Part shown: positions 36,035 through 45,241 of the stretch, in pieces | Layout: each line of letters begins with the position of its first letter | Position numbering within the stretch: the stretch's first letter is position 1 | Origin: JAJECS01 sp965219705 | GTDB lineage: Bacteria; Chloroflexota; UBA11872 | Direction of reading: 5' to 3' | Length of the DNA stretch: 64,000 bases | NCBI GenBank assembly: GCA_965219705.1 | Contig: OZ244789.1 | Span: 1,116,001-1,180,000 of the forward strand | Position numbers and translations under genes: made by a program | The notes under the pieces: generated by a model | What the model saw: the letters and a program-made list of their open reading frames with translations, nothing else | Told to the model about the DNA's origin: nothing | The model's database searches: none

Positions 36035-37013
36035 GGAGGATGCCAAGGATATATACGATTTTATAGCTGGCCTTTCCAGGAGTCTGTCGCTGGATCCCGC
36101 TCGACGCTGGTGGCCGAGGTGGCTGTACCGGTCCGACCATATAGAGAATGCCGCCCGAATTCTTAACACGGGCGTCCTCCTTTCACGAGCGGCCGCAGAA
36201 TCCCAGGGCGTGATCGTGAAGGACAGTGGAAGTCGCGAGCACCTCCGCACCCTCACGCCAGTCCAGCGACAGTATGTACGGCTTTACTTCAGACCTCGCA
36301 CTCCCACACAATTCGTCAATGAGGGCATCCGCCCCGCCGAAAGGATTCAGTACGATGCCCATATGCCAGTTCCCGTGTACCTGCTTTTTTCTGCCAGCCT
36401 CCTAATGGAGGATGGCATTTCTTATACACGAGGCCGCCTGACTCCGCACGCTGAGACAGGCGACACGGCCGATTTCTTGCGGTCGATTCCCTTCAAGGAT
36501 GTTTACCATGACACGGGCGTAGGTGGTCCGGGTTCTACTCGGCGTCCAGATATCCTTCATGCACGAAACGCGGAGGTGCTAATAAGACATACCTTGCCGC
36601 TAGACCGACTAAAACGCATTATATGTCGCTCCATTCCCGAGCGTGACACTCTCATTACACTTTTGGATGCAAGGGTCCGTGATCGATGGATTGGTAACAT
36701 CATCGTTGACGAGGGTGCACTGCGCATATTTAATAGGAGGACCATATACATTCAGAAGGTCGTGCTGTCATCAACGACATCGGGCTTTGACTTTTATTCT
36801 GATATAGAAACCGGATGGCGCGGGCCGTTCCACCTTCATATCGCATGGAACCCTCACAACTGGTCTTATAGCGATGACGGTTTTGTGGTTTCCCCGGGTG
36901 CCTTGACCATTCGCCTTCCCAGGCCGAGTGACTTCTATAGAGTGCGGATAACAATGAATGGAGATTTAGTATATCTTGGGGCGTTCGAGCCCAGAGAGAA
37001 CTTGCCGTTCTAG
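36024..37013 (+). CDS. DarT-like DNA ADP-ribosyltransferase toxin (DUF4433)
   Basis: A 329-residue protein matching DarT, which ADP-ribosylates thymidine in single-stranded DNA and blocks replication, an anti-phage effector. Seen here: WLYRSDHIENAARILNTGVL (NAD-binding start), YFRPRTPTQFVNEGI, and ILHARNAEVLIRHTLPL with the likely catalytic Glu. An extra C-terminal ~110 residues (from about 220, with WRGPFHLHIAW) is not part of the minimal DarT fold. ATG 36024 lies inside darG; a perfect AGGAGG at 36034-36039 sits just after it, so a non-standard start slightly downstream cannot be excluded. AT-rich like darG. Confidence 0.8.
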   Translation: MRLKEDAKDIYDFIAGLSRSLSLDPARRWWPRWLYRSDHIENAARILNTGVLLSRAAAESQGVIVKDSGSREHLRTLTPVQRQYVRLYFRPRTPTQFVNEGIRPAERIQYDAHMPVPVYLLFSASLLMEDGISYTRGRLTPHAETGDTADFLRSIPFKDVYHDTGVGGPGSTRRPDILHARNAEVLIRHTLPLDRLKRIICRSIPERDTLITLLDARVRDRWIGNIIVDEGALRIFNRRTIYIQKVVLSSTTSGFDFYSDIETGWRGPFHLHIAWNPHNWSYSDDGFVVSPGALTIRLPRPSDFYRVRITMNGDLVYLGAFEPRENLPF

Positions 37014-37183
37014 TTACACAGTGCTGTCTGGACGGCTGCTAGAGCTTCGCCATATTGTTCGCTGATACCTCGTACCGCTAGCGCCAGGTGTTGGGGATAT
37101 CGTTTCGACATGTTTGCGTCTCGCATCGATGAAGCATGGTTATGGTCAGGTCGCCTGTCCTGATCCGCACAGTGCGGCTGGGC

Positions 37184-38221
37184 TCACTGGTTGCGCTCTG
37201 GATATCCCCGCCGTTGCAGCGGAACCCTTGGCCGCACGCCGGCGTTTGCCACGTGCCTTGGCCAATAGCCTTCGGCCAGCCAGGCCATCTGCTCGGCGGA
37301 ACCCTCGCCGACGCGGCGGATGCCCTCCTCGGACGAGCCGCCCGCGTGGGGCAGCCAGAGCACGTTGGGCAGGTTCACCAGCGGGTTGTCCGGCGTCACC
37401 GGCTCCTGCTCGAAGACGTCAAGGCCAGCGCCGGCGATGCGGCCGGCCTGCAGCGCTGCCAGCAGCGCCGCCTCGTCCACCACGGGCCCGCGCGACACGT
37501 TGATGAGCACGGCGGATGACTTCATGTGGGCCAGCAGGGCGCCGTTCACGAAGTGGTGCGTGCTGGCGCTCAGCGGCAGGTGCACGGACACGGCGTCACC
37601 CGTCGTGAAGGCGGTCTCAAGGTCGACGAGCTCGACCCCGAGGGACGCGGCTTCCCAGGGCGACACGGTGGGTCCATAGGCAACGCAGCGCATCCCAAAG
37701 CCCTGCGCCCGCACGGCCACGGCGCGCGCGATGCGACCGAAGCCGATCAGCGCCAGGGTGGCGCCGCGCAGGTCGCCGATGGGCCTGATCGCCGCCTCCC
37801 AGACCGGGATGGCGCGGTTTCCCTGGCGCCACTGCGCCCACATCTGGGGCACCCGACGGACGGTTCCGATGATGAGGAACATGGCCATGTCGGCCGTCTG
37901 CTCCGTGGCGAAGGCGGGGAGATGGCCCACGACCACGCCGGCGGCCGTCGCCGCGTCCAGGTCCACGTGGTCCACGCCCACCGTCGGGGCGATCACGCCC
38001 TGCAGGTCCGGGAGTCCGTCAAACGGCGTCAGCCGATAAGGACCGTGGGGCCAGATGATCCCGTGGAATCCCACCAGCCGCTCCACGGCCTCGGCATCCG
38101 ACGTGGGCGCGTCCACGACCGTGAGCGAGGCTCCGGCGGCGTCGAGCAGGTGGGTGAAGTCCAGCACGGAGGCGTAACGCAGCCCGTTGGCCAGCGCGAC
38201 GCGGAACGGCATGTCAGGCAT
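37184..38221 (-). CDS. D-isomer-specific 2-hydroxyacid dehydrogenase
   Basis: A 345-residue NAD(P)-dependent enzyme of the phosphoglycerate/glyoxylate reductase family. It has the Rossmann motif LIGFGRIARAVAVRAQGFG, the substrate Arg of LINVSRGPVVDE, Glu in GLDVFEQEP and the catalytic His of WLPHAGGSSEEG. ATG 38221 (MPDMPFRV) follows GGAGAGG; other in-frame starts nearby at 38212 and 38254 are possible. Divergent from the opine-type dehydrogenase gene. The substrate is unknown. Confidence 0.88.
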   Translation of the reverse strand: MPDMPFRVALANGLRYASVLDFTHLLDAAGASLTVVDAPTSDAEAVERLVGFHGIIWPHGPYRLTPFDGLPDLQGVIAPTVGVDHVDLDAATAAGVVVGHLPAFATEQTADMAMFLIIGTVRRVPQMWAQWRQGNRAIPVWEAAIRPIGDLRGATLALIGFGRIARAVAVRAQGFGMRCVAYGPTVSPWEAASLGVELVDLETAFTTGDAVSVHLPLSASTHHFVNGALLAHMKSSAVLINVSRGPVVDEAALLAALQAGRIAGAGLDVFEQEPVTPDNPLVNLPNVLWLPHAGGSSEEGIRRVGEGSAEQMAWLAEGYWPRHVANAGVRPRVPLQRRGYPERNQ

Positions 38222-38375
38222 GGGCGGGCGGTCCTCTCCGGCGCGGCCGGGCACGGTGGCACCCTACCGCACGCGGCAGCCCCAACGTTGCGCGCGAAGC
38301 ACGGCACTCGGGCGCACGCGGCCGCTCGGGACCACTATGCTGGGGCGCGCGGGCGTTGCGCCTACGGGAGGACCA

Positions 38376-39476
38376 ATGACGACGGACGTAACGGTGCTAG
38401 GCGCCGGGAATACCGGGTTTGCCGCGGCGGCCGACCTGACGCTGGCCGGGCATTCCGTGACGCTGGGGGAGTTGCCGGCGTTCGTCGACGCCATCGAAGC
38501 GGTGCGCGAGGAGCGGACGATCGAGCTGCACGGCGTGGCGCACGTGGGCGCGGCGCGCATCGCCATGGTCACGGATGACGTCGGCGCCGCCGTGGCCGCC
38601 TCGGACACCTTGCTGCTGATCGTGCCGGCCTATGGCCACGCGCCGTGGGCGCGGGCCCTCGCGCCGCATATCCGACCCCGCCACACGCTCACGCTCATGC
38701 CCGGCACGCTCGGGGCGCTGGAAGTGGCGCGCATCCTGCGTGACGCCGGAGCGCCCGCGATCCCGATCGCCGAAACCGACACCGCGCCCTACGTCTGCCG
38801 CAAGACCCAGCCCGACGGCGCCACGATCTGGGGCGTGGTGCCCGCCATGGGTCTCGGCGTCTTTCCTTCCACGAAGACGGCGCAGGTGCATGAGCGGCTG
38901 GCGCCGCTTTTTCCCGGCATCACCGCCATGCCCGACGTGCTGGCCTGCGGCCTGAGCGCGATGAACCCCGTCGTCCATCCGCCGGGCGTGTTGCTGAATG
39001 CCGGCCGCATCGAGCGCTCCCGCGGGGAGTTCTACTTCTACGACGAGGGCGTCACCCCCGGCGTGGTGCGGGCGATCATGGCGCTCGACGCGGAGCGCCG
39101 CGCGGTGGCGGCGGCCCTGGGCCACGACCTGCCCGACGCGGCCGAGGCGTTTCACGCCGCCGGCTTCGGCCCGCGCGCCGAACCGCCCGACCTCTGGGCC
39201 ACCATCAACGGCAGTCAGATGCTCACCGCGCTCAAGGCGCCCGGCCAGCTCGATACGCGCTGGTTGTCCGAAGACGTGCCCTACGGCCTGCGTGCGTGGT
39301 CCGGCCTGGGCGCCGCGCTGGGCGTACCGACCCCCATCATCGACGCCGTGGTCGCCCTGGACCTCACCGTGCTGAGTGAGCCGCTGGATACCAACCGGCG
39401 CACGCTGGCCGACCTGGGCATCGACGGCCTGACGGGAGACGAAATCCGCGCCTACGTCACGGGCGGACCGGCGTAG
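38376..39476 (+). CDS. NAD/NADP octopine/nopaline dehydrogenase-family protein
   Basis: A 366-residue protein with an N-terminal Rossmann domain (VTVLGAGNTGFAAAADL) and the C-terminal helical domain of octopine/nopaline dehydrogenases (GLSAMNPVVHPPGVLLN holds the family's Asn-Pro-x-x-His, DVPYGLRAWSGLGAALG). Such enzymes join or oxidise amino-acid/keto-acid conjugates; related metallophore enzymes also exist. ATG 38376 has GGGAGG eight bases upstream. Adjacent dehydrogenases suggest hydroxy- or opine-type acid catabolism. Confidence 0.82.
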   Translation: MTTDVTVLGAGNTGFAAAADLTLAGHSVTLGELPAFVDAIEAVREERTIELHGVAHVGAARIAMVTDDVGAAVAASDTLLLIVPAYGHAPWARALAPHIRPRHTLTLMPGTLGALEVARILRDAGAPAIPIAETDTAPYVCRKTQPDGATIWGVVPAMGLGVFPSTKTAQVHERLAPLFPGITAMPDVLACGLSAMNPVVHPPGVLLNAGRIERSRGEFYFYDEGVTPGVVRAIMALDAERRAVAAALGHDLPDAAEAFHAAGFGPRAEPPDLWATINGSQMLTALKAPGQLDTRWLSEDVPYGLRAWSGLGAALGVPTPIIDAVVALDLTVLSEPLDTNRRTLADLGIDGLTGDEIRAYVTGGPA

Positions 39477-39616
39477 GAGCGGTTCCTCCGGGGACGGTAC
39501 TTGCGGTCAATGACCGCGTCATTGTCACCCGAAAAAAGCCCGATTAACAGGTTTGCTTCAAGTGACAATGAGGTGGACAATGACGCCATCAGTGTCGTCA
39601 TGTGTCAGGGGATCGC

Positions 39617-40753
39617 ATGCCTACTTGGGATGTTTCGTTCCAGATGCGCGTCGACGTGGGGTCTCAGCGCGTGGTGGCGGCTGTCGCTCGAGCGCATGCG
39701 TTGGCAGGCGTGATTCGCGGGATTCCGGTGACGCCGCTCGTCAGAAGCCACTTCGACAGTTTGAACATCCTGCGAGCCGTGCGTGGAACCACTGGGATCG
39801 AAGGCGGCGATTTGAGCGAAACCGAGGCGGCAGACGTGATCGCCGCAGCGGACGACGAACCGGTGCTTCCGCCAGGGCGCGCCCGCATGGAGCAGGAGGC
39901 GCGCAATGCCCACAGCGTCATGCGGGCCATTCAGCACGAACTCACTCGGCACCCTGACCGCCCCCTTGATGAAGCCCTCATCCGCGAGATCCACCGTCTG
40001 ACGACGGACGACATCGACTACGCCCACAACCAGCCGGGGCAATACCGCTCACATGCCGTCAGCGTCGGTGACTACACCCCGCCGAGAACCCAAGATGAGA
40101 TCGAGGCGCTCACGCAGGAGTTCCTCAGATTGTTTCGCGATGACGAGCCGTCCGGCTGGGACGGCATCGTCCGCGCCATCGCCGCGCATTTCTACCTGGT
40201 GAGCATCCACCCCTTTGGCGATGGCAACGGCCGGACGGCGCGCGCCGTCGAGAGCTTTTTGCTCTATCAGGCGGGGGTGAATGCGTTCGGGTTCTACTCC
40301 CTGGCGAACTTCTACTACCGCGAACGCGATCGGTACGTCCAAGAACTCACCGATGCCCGCTTCCATCATGGCGGCGATCTGACCCCATTTATCGTCTTCG
40401 GGCTGGAAGGTCTCGTCGCCGAGCTCGAATCCGTCCACCGCGAAGTGCTCGATCAGGTCAAAGTTACGGCCTACCGCGACTATGCGCGTGAAATGCTCGA
40501 AATGTATCCGCGGTTGAGCCGCGAGCGGCGCGCGCGCATGCTGGACCTCGTGCGCGACCTCGCTGGACGACACGTGCCCGGAGCCTTCATCGGCATCCCC
40601 GGCATGCAAGTGGCCGCGACTCTATATAAGCGTGTCGGCGACCGCACGTTCCGGCGTGACCTCAAGATATTGTCCGAGCTCGACCTGGTGGTCCACGACG
40701 AGAACGACTTGGCCGCAAACATCGACGTCATGGACCAGTTCATCCCCGCCTAG
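39617..40753 (+). CDS. Fic-domain protein (AMP-transferase type)
   Basis: A 378-residue protein with the Fic core HPFGDGNGRTARAVES (catalytic His), used to transfer AMP or another nucleotide onto target proteins. The N-terminal region carries GTTGIEGGDLSE, matching the (S/T)xxxE(G/N) inhibitory helix, so it is probably a self-inhibited class II Fic protein. The last ~90 residues read as a winged helix. ATG 39617 follows AGGGG; GTG 39602 is the alternative. The final four bases overlap the convergent alcohol dehydrogenase gene. Confidence 0.88.
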   Translation: MPTWDVSFQMRVDVGSQRVVAAVARAHALAGVIRGIPVTPLVRSHFDSLNILRAVRGTTGIEGGDLSETEAADVIAAADDEPVLPPGRARMEQEARNAHSVMRAIQHELTRHPDRPLDEALIREIHRLTTDDIDYAHNQPGQYRSHAVSVGDYTPPRTQDEIEALTQEFLRLFRDDEPSGWDGIVRAIAAHFYLVSIHPFGDGNGRTARAVESFLLYQAGVNAFGFYSLANFYYRERDRYVQELTDARFHHGGDLTPFIVFGLEGLVAELESVHREVLDQVKVTAYRDYAREMLEMYPRLSRERRARMLDLVRDLAGRHVPGAFIGIPGMQVAATLYKRVGDRTFRRDLKILSELDLVVHDENDLAANIDVMDQFIPA

Positions 40754-41913
40754 TACACCGCCTCGAGCATGGCCACCAGCTCGGCCTCGGTGGGTTGGGC
40801 GGGGCTCTGGTCCATGAGGCGGCGGGTGCCGTGGGTGATGCGGGCCGCCTCGGGCAGCCAGGCGCGCGGCACGCCGGCGTCGCTGAGCCGCGTGGAAAGC
40901 CCGACGGCGTCAATCAGTTGCCGCATGGCATCCACCGCCGCCTGCGCCCGGTCCGCGTCGGCGGCGCCGTTCGCCGCGCCCAGGGGTTCGGCCATGCCGC
41001 CCACGAGCGCCGGCACCCGCTCGGCGCAGAAGCCCATCACCGGCAGCAGGCAAAGGGTGTTGGCAACGCCGTGCGGAATCTTGGCCCAGGCGCCGATGGC
41101 GTGTGCCATGGCGTGCACGATGATCGTGCCCGCGTTGGCCAGGGTGTAGCCGGCCATGACGCAGGCATAGGCCAGCTCGTCGCGCGCCTCGGTGTCGCCG
41201 CCGTCGGCCACGGCCCGCGGCAGGAACTCCACGACGCGCCGCATGGCCTCGATGGCGTAGAGGCGCGTGTGCGGGGTGGCCTTGACCGAGATGAATGACT
41301 CGGTGGCGTGGCAGAAGGCGTCCATGCCGGTGGCGGCGGTGATTTCCGGCGGCACCGTGTCCGTGAGCGCGGGGTCGACGACCGCCGCCTTCGGATAGAT
41401 ATAGGGGCTCACGACGGCCATCTTGTTAGACCGGTCCGCCAGCACGATTACCGCGTTGCCCGTCAGCTCCGACGCGGTGCCCGCGGTGGTGGGAACGCTG
41501 ATGGTGGGGATGCCGGGCTTCTCGAGGATCTCGACGCCCAGCCAGTCCTCGGTCGTGCCGCCGTTGGTCACCAGGCAGGCGGCGATTTGCGACGTATCCA
41601 TGGCGCTGCCGCCGCCGAGGCCCACGACCACGTCGGCGCCGGCGGCGCGGATGGCCTCGGCGCAGGCGTCCACGCTTGGACTGGGCGGCTCGGGCACGAC
41701 GCCGGTATACGTGCCGTAGGAGAGCCCGGCGTCCCGCAGCAGCGACTCGACCTGTGCGAGAGCCCCGCAGGCCGCGACGCCGGGATCGGTCACCACAAGG
41801 ACGCGTCTGGCGCCGGCGCGGCGCAGCTGATCGGGCAGTTCGCGGATCGCGCCGCGCCCGAAGATGACCGTGGGCGTGGTTCGAAAGGTCGAGGGTGAAG
41901 GGCCGAAGGTCAT
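40750..41913 (-). CDS. Iron-containing alcohol dehydrogenase
   Basis: A 387-residue group III alcohol dehydrogenase. The NAD-binding GGGSAMDTSQIAA and the metal ligands, Asp and His in GMDAFCHATESF and the two His in HAMAHAIGA and KIPHG, are present. Family members oxidise or reduce simple alcohols, maleylacetate or 4-hydroxybutyrate; the substrate here is unknown. It is divergent from the malate/lactate dehydrogenase gene at 42015. Confidence 0.87.
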   Translation of the reverse strand: MTFGPSPSTFRTTPTVIFGRGAIRELPDQLRRAGARRVLVVTDPGVAACGALAQVESLLRDAGLSYGTYTGVVPEPPSPSVDACAEAIRAAGADVVVGLGGGSAMDTSQIAACLVTNGGTTEDWLGVEILEKPGIPTISVPTTAGTASELTGNAVIVLADRSNKMAVVSPYIYPKAAVVDPALTDTVPPEITAATGMDAFCHATESFISVKATPHTRLYAIEAMRRVVEFLPRAVADGGDTEARDELAYACVMAGYTLANAGTIIVHAMAHAIGAWAKIPHGVANTLCLLPVMGFCAERVPALVGGMAEPLGAANGAADADRAQAAVDAMRQLIDAVGLSTRLSDAGVPRAWLPEAARITHGTRRLMDQSPAQPTEAELVAMLEAVY

Positions 41914-42014
41914 AGACGCATGTCCCGCTGAGCCGGCAAGCCCGCCATTATGCGCCCATGCCCGGCCGGGCGCGTACCATGCGCACGCGACGCGGTTCGA
42001 GAGGGTCCGCTTTC

Positions 42015-43067
42015 ATGCCCAGCTTTCCTGTTGAGGGTCTCACCGAGGCCTCCAGGCGCGTGCTCGTGGCCGCCGGGGCGCCGGACGACATTGCCGACCA
42101 GTTGGCCCGTTGGCTGGCCAACTCGAACCTGGCGGGGCATCCCTCGCATGGGTTCCAGCGCATTCCCGAATACGTGGGGCTGATCCTGGAAGGCGGTATC
42201 AAGCCCGCCGAGCGCCCGACCATCGCGTCGGAGACCGCAACCACGGTGCTCATCGAGGGCAACCTGGGCTTTGGTCATTTCGCGGCCGAGCTGCTCACGC
42301 GGGTGGTGGCGGCCAAGGCCAAGGAATCGTCGGTCGCCATTGGCGGCATGACCAACGTGACCCACATTGGCCGCCTGGGTGAGTGGGGCGAGCTTGGATC
42401 CGAGCTCGGCGTGATCTCGTATCTCTGCATGGGCTGGGCCAGGGGCGATGCCATCGCGGCGCCGTTCGGCGGCGCCGAGCGGCGAGTGGGGACGCTGCCG
42501 TTCACCTTCGGCGCGCCCGCGGCGGACGACGACGGCATGCTGATCGACATGGCGACCACGGCGTCCGCCGAAGGCAAGGTGCGGGTCTACCGCGACAAGG
42601 GCCAGCCAGTGCCGGACGGCTGGCTCCTGGATAAGGACGGACGCCCGACCAACGATCCCGCGTCGCTCTACGAGGGCGGGATGATGGTGCCGTTTGGCGG
42701 CCACAAGGGCTATGCCGTTGGCCTGATGGTGTCCATCCTGGGCGCCAACCTGGTCGGCTCAGCCGTGGACGGCGGCGACACTCCCGCCGGCGGATTTGCG
42801 CTGGCGGTCGACCCCGCGGCATTCGGCGACCCGGAGGACGTGCGGCGCGGGATTCGCGCCAATCTCGAGGGCTTGCGCAACACGCGCCCGGCGGAGGGCT
42901 TCACCGAGGTGCAGGTGCCGGGCGACTTCGAGCGCGCCTCCCGCCGCGCCGCCGCCGGGGGACCGCTGGACATCCCCGATTCGACCTGGGACCTCTACCT
43001 CGCCAGCGCCGAGAAGGTGGGCGTGTCGGCCGACGAGGTCAACGCCATAGCCGGCGGCGCAGCCTAG
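42015..43067 (+). CDS. Malate/L-lactate dehydrogenase family protein (type 2), copy 1
   Basis: A 350-residue NAD(P)-dependent oxidoreductase of the Ldh_2 (YlbC/ComC/AllD) family. It has the catalytic His context AGHPSHGFQRIPEY, the GGMTNVTHIGRLGEW segment, and the cofactor loop GAPAADDDGMLIDMATTASAEGKV. ATG 42015 is the first Met consistent with the fold; the upstream frame is Arg-rich leader. Closely similar in sequence to the gene at 45242. Possible substrates are malate, L-lactate, ureidoglycolate or sulfolactate. Confidence 0.85.
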   Translation: MPSFPVEGLTEASRRVLVAAGAPDDIADQLARWLANSNLAGHPSHGFQRIPEYVGLILEGGIKPAERPTIASETATTVLIEGNLGFGHFAAELLTRVVAAKAKESSVAIGGMTNVTHIGRLGEWGELGSELGVISYLCMGWARGDAIAAPFGGAERRVGTLPFTFGAPAADDDGMLIDMATTASAEGKVRVYRDKGQPVPDGWLLDKDGRPTNDPASLYEGGMMVPFGGHKGYAVGLMVSILGANLVGSAVDGGDTPAGGFALAVDPAAFGDPEDVRRGIRANLEGLRNTRPAEGFTEVQVPGDFERASRRAAAGGPLDIPDSTWDLYLASAEKVGVSADEVNAIAGGAA

Positions 43068-43220
43068 CGGCGACTCGCGAGGGACGCGCGACCGTCGGGT
43101 AGACGAAATTCGCGAAACCGCCCGACGCCCTACCCTGCGAGGGCGCCCACCAGGGACGCCCCTACGCGGACGCGGCCGTCGGTCGGGCGGGGTTGAAACA
43201 CGCCGCTACCCGAGGACGGC

Positions 43221-44966
43221 CTAAGCCTCTGCCGCGTCCTCAGACTCACAGAACGGCAGACCAAGTTCGTCCACGTCGCTCTGCGGGACCGCCTCCAACC
43301 CCGCGGGGACGCACCCGGTCAACTCGTTCCCCGCGAGGAACAGCGTGCGCAGATTGGTGAGGTTGCCCAACTCGGTCGGAATCTCCCCGATCAATTGGTT
43401 CTGCTCCAGCCCCAACAGGGTCAGGCTGGTGAGGTTGCCCAGCTCGAGCGGAATCGCGCCGCTGAAGCGGTTCTCCCTGAGGTAAAGGATGCGCAGGTTG
43501 ACGAGGTTGCCCAGTTCGGGTGGGATCGCGCCGCTCAAGCGGTTGTGGTCGAGGTCCAGCCGTTCCAGGTTGGTGAGGTTGCCCAGCTCGGGCGGAAGCG
43601 CGCCGCCCAACTGGTTGGCCCAGAAGCCCAGCCAGACCAGATTGGTGAGATTGCCCAGCTCGGCGGGGATCTCGCCGCTCAGCTGGTTCAATGTGAAGTC
43701 CATGTGGGTCAGCGTGGTGAGATTGCCCAACTCGGGCGGGATCTCACCGGTCAACTCATTGATTCCGAGGGCCACCCATTCCAGGCTGGCCATGTCGCCC
43801 AACTCGGCGGGGATGGACCCGTGCAGCTGATTGGCCCAGAGGGACAGCGTATGCACGTTGTCGAGGCTGCCGATCGTGGGCGGGATCTCGCCTTGCAGCT
43901 GATTGCCCCAGAGGGACAGCCATTCCAGGTCGGTGAGACGACCCAAGACGGCGGGCATCTCGCCACTCAACTGGTTTTGCGAGAGGATCAGTTCGACGAC
44001 GCGGCCGTCGTCGTCGGTCGTCACGCCGTACCACTCGCCAAGGGGCGCGTCGCTGAGCCAATGGTCGTTGCGATTCCAGTCGGCGCCGTCGGTAGCGTGA
44101 TAGAGCGCCACCAAGACGGCGCGGACCGAGGTGCCCTCGGGGGCGTAGGTCTGGCCATAGCGCAAGGACTGAACGGATTGGAAGCTCTGGAACGCCTGGT
44201 GGCTGCCGTAGGGGTAGATACGGTCGCGGACGGCGTCGCCGAGGAGACGCAGCTGGACCGGCTCGGGGCTGCCGGGGTGGTGCTCGAACACCGCGGCTTG
44301 GAAGTACTGCCGGATGACGCCGGGGTCGGCGTCCTCGATGGCCAGCATGGCGCCTGGCGCATCATCGAGGCGGGCGTCGGTCTTGGGGTGGCCGAACGCC
44401 TGGAGGCCGCCGAGCTCGACGAAGAAGTCCAGGAACCCGGTGGGCGTGCCGTCGACGGCCATGTTGGACACGCGGTGACCCCAGGGGCCGAGGGGCAGGC
44501 CGGACTGCTCGCTGAGCAGGTCGGGCTCGACGCCGAGATCGGTCGAGTCGCCCAAACCGCCGCCGACGTAGTCCCACACCAGCCGTCGCTCCATGCGCCA
44601 GACACCGTCACGCTCCTGGCAGTCCACGACGCCGCGTTGGTAGTACTGCGTCAGGCTTCCCGGCCGTTCTTCAACGACCTCGGAGGTGGCGAAGCCCCAG
44701 CGAGTGACGCCGCCGGTGGATTCGTAGTTGGAGAGGAAGTTGCAGGCAACCGCGTCATCTCCGCTCGTCACGCGCAGGTTGGGGATGTTGTGCGCGACGT
44801 GGGCGTCGGGTTGGGTAAAGACGCTCCGAAGCACGACGGCGGAGAGGCCGGCCTCGCTGTCGGCCTCCGGGTGGTCGGCGAAGGTAGGAGCGGCGAAAAC
44901 GATGCTGGCAAGGAGCACCGCAAACAGCAGAGCGCCGAGGCGGAATGGGCGCAAAGAGTAAGCCAT
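43221..44966 (-). CDS. Secreted leucine-rich repeat protein (plant-type LRRs)
   Basis: The 581-residue protein has a signal peptide (about 1-30), a middle part with the FGHP-type module (GGLQAFGHPKTDARL, IRQYFQAAVFEHHPG) also seen in other secreted proteins here, and about ten tandem LRRs from residue ~295 with consensus LSGEIPAELGNLTNLxxLxL, the 24-residue LxGxIP form typical of plant receptor proteins. A short Cys-containing cap and acidic tail end it. LRRs bind proteins or carbohydrates, so a surface or secreted adhesion role is likely. It is flanked by the two paralogous malate/lactate dehydrogenases. Confidence 0.8.
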   Translation of the reverse strand: MAYSLRPFRLGALLFAVLLASIVFAAPTFADHPEADSEAGLSAVVLRSVFTQPDAHVAHNIPNLRVTSGDDAVACNFLSNYESTGGVTRWGFATSEVVEERPGSLTQYYQRGVVDCQERDGVWRMERRLVWDYVGGGLGDSTDLGVEPDLLSEQSGLPLGPWGHRVSNMAVDGTPTGFLDFFVELGGLQAFGHPKTDARLDDAPGAMLAIEDADPGVIRQYFQAAVFEHHPGSPEPVQLRLLGDAVRDRIYPYGSHQAFQSFQSVQSLRYGQTYAPEGTSVRAVLVALYHATDGADWNRNDHWLSDAPLGEWYGVTTDDDGRVVELILSQNQLSGEMPAVLGRLTDLEWLSLWGNQLQGEIPPTIGSLDNVHTLSLWANQLHGSIPAELGDMASLEWVALGINELTGEIPPELGNLTTLTHMDFTLNQLSGEIPAELGNLTNLVWLGFWANQLGGALPPELGNLTNLERLDLDHNRLSGAIPPELGNLVNLRILYLRENRFSGAIPLELGNLTSLTLLGLEQNQLIGEIPTELGNLTNLRTLFLAGNELTGCVPAGLEAVPQSDVDELGLPFCESEDAAEA

Positions 44967-45241
44967 CGAACGCGGTTCCTATCGACTGAGGCGTTTTGGC
45001 CGGAGCAACTGGCCCAACTGTGCATGCTCCGCACCCTATTGACAAGAACTCGCAGTTACAGGGCCGCCGTCCGAGCGTGGCGGACAGCTTGCGCCGACCA
45101 GCTATTCCCAGGGGAGTGAGAAGTCGAAGACTCGCCCCGGCACCGATATGGCTGGATGTCCGGGGACGCAAGCACGGGCGCCTGCGTATGATGCGGGTCG
45201 GCTGGGCTGGTGGCGCTCGCATCTAACGACCTGAGGAATGC

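Noticed and set aside
37014..37183. Possible attachment-site repeat of the tRNA 3' end after darT
   Set aside because: I saw no copy of the tRNA-fMet 3' sequence in this gap, so island ends could not be defined.
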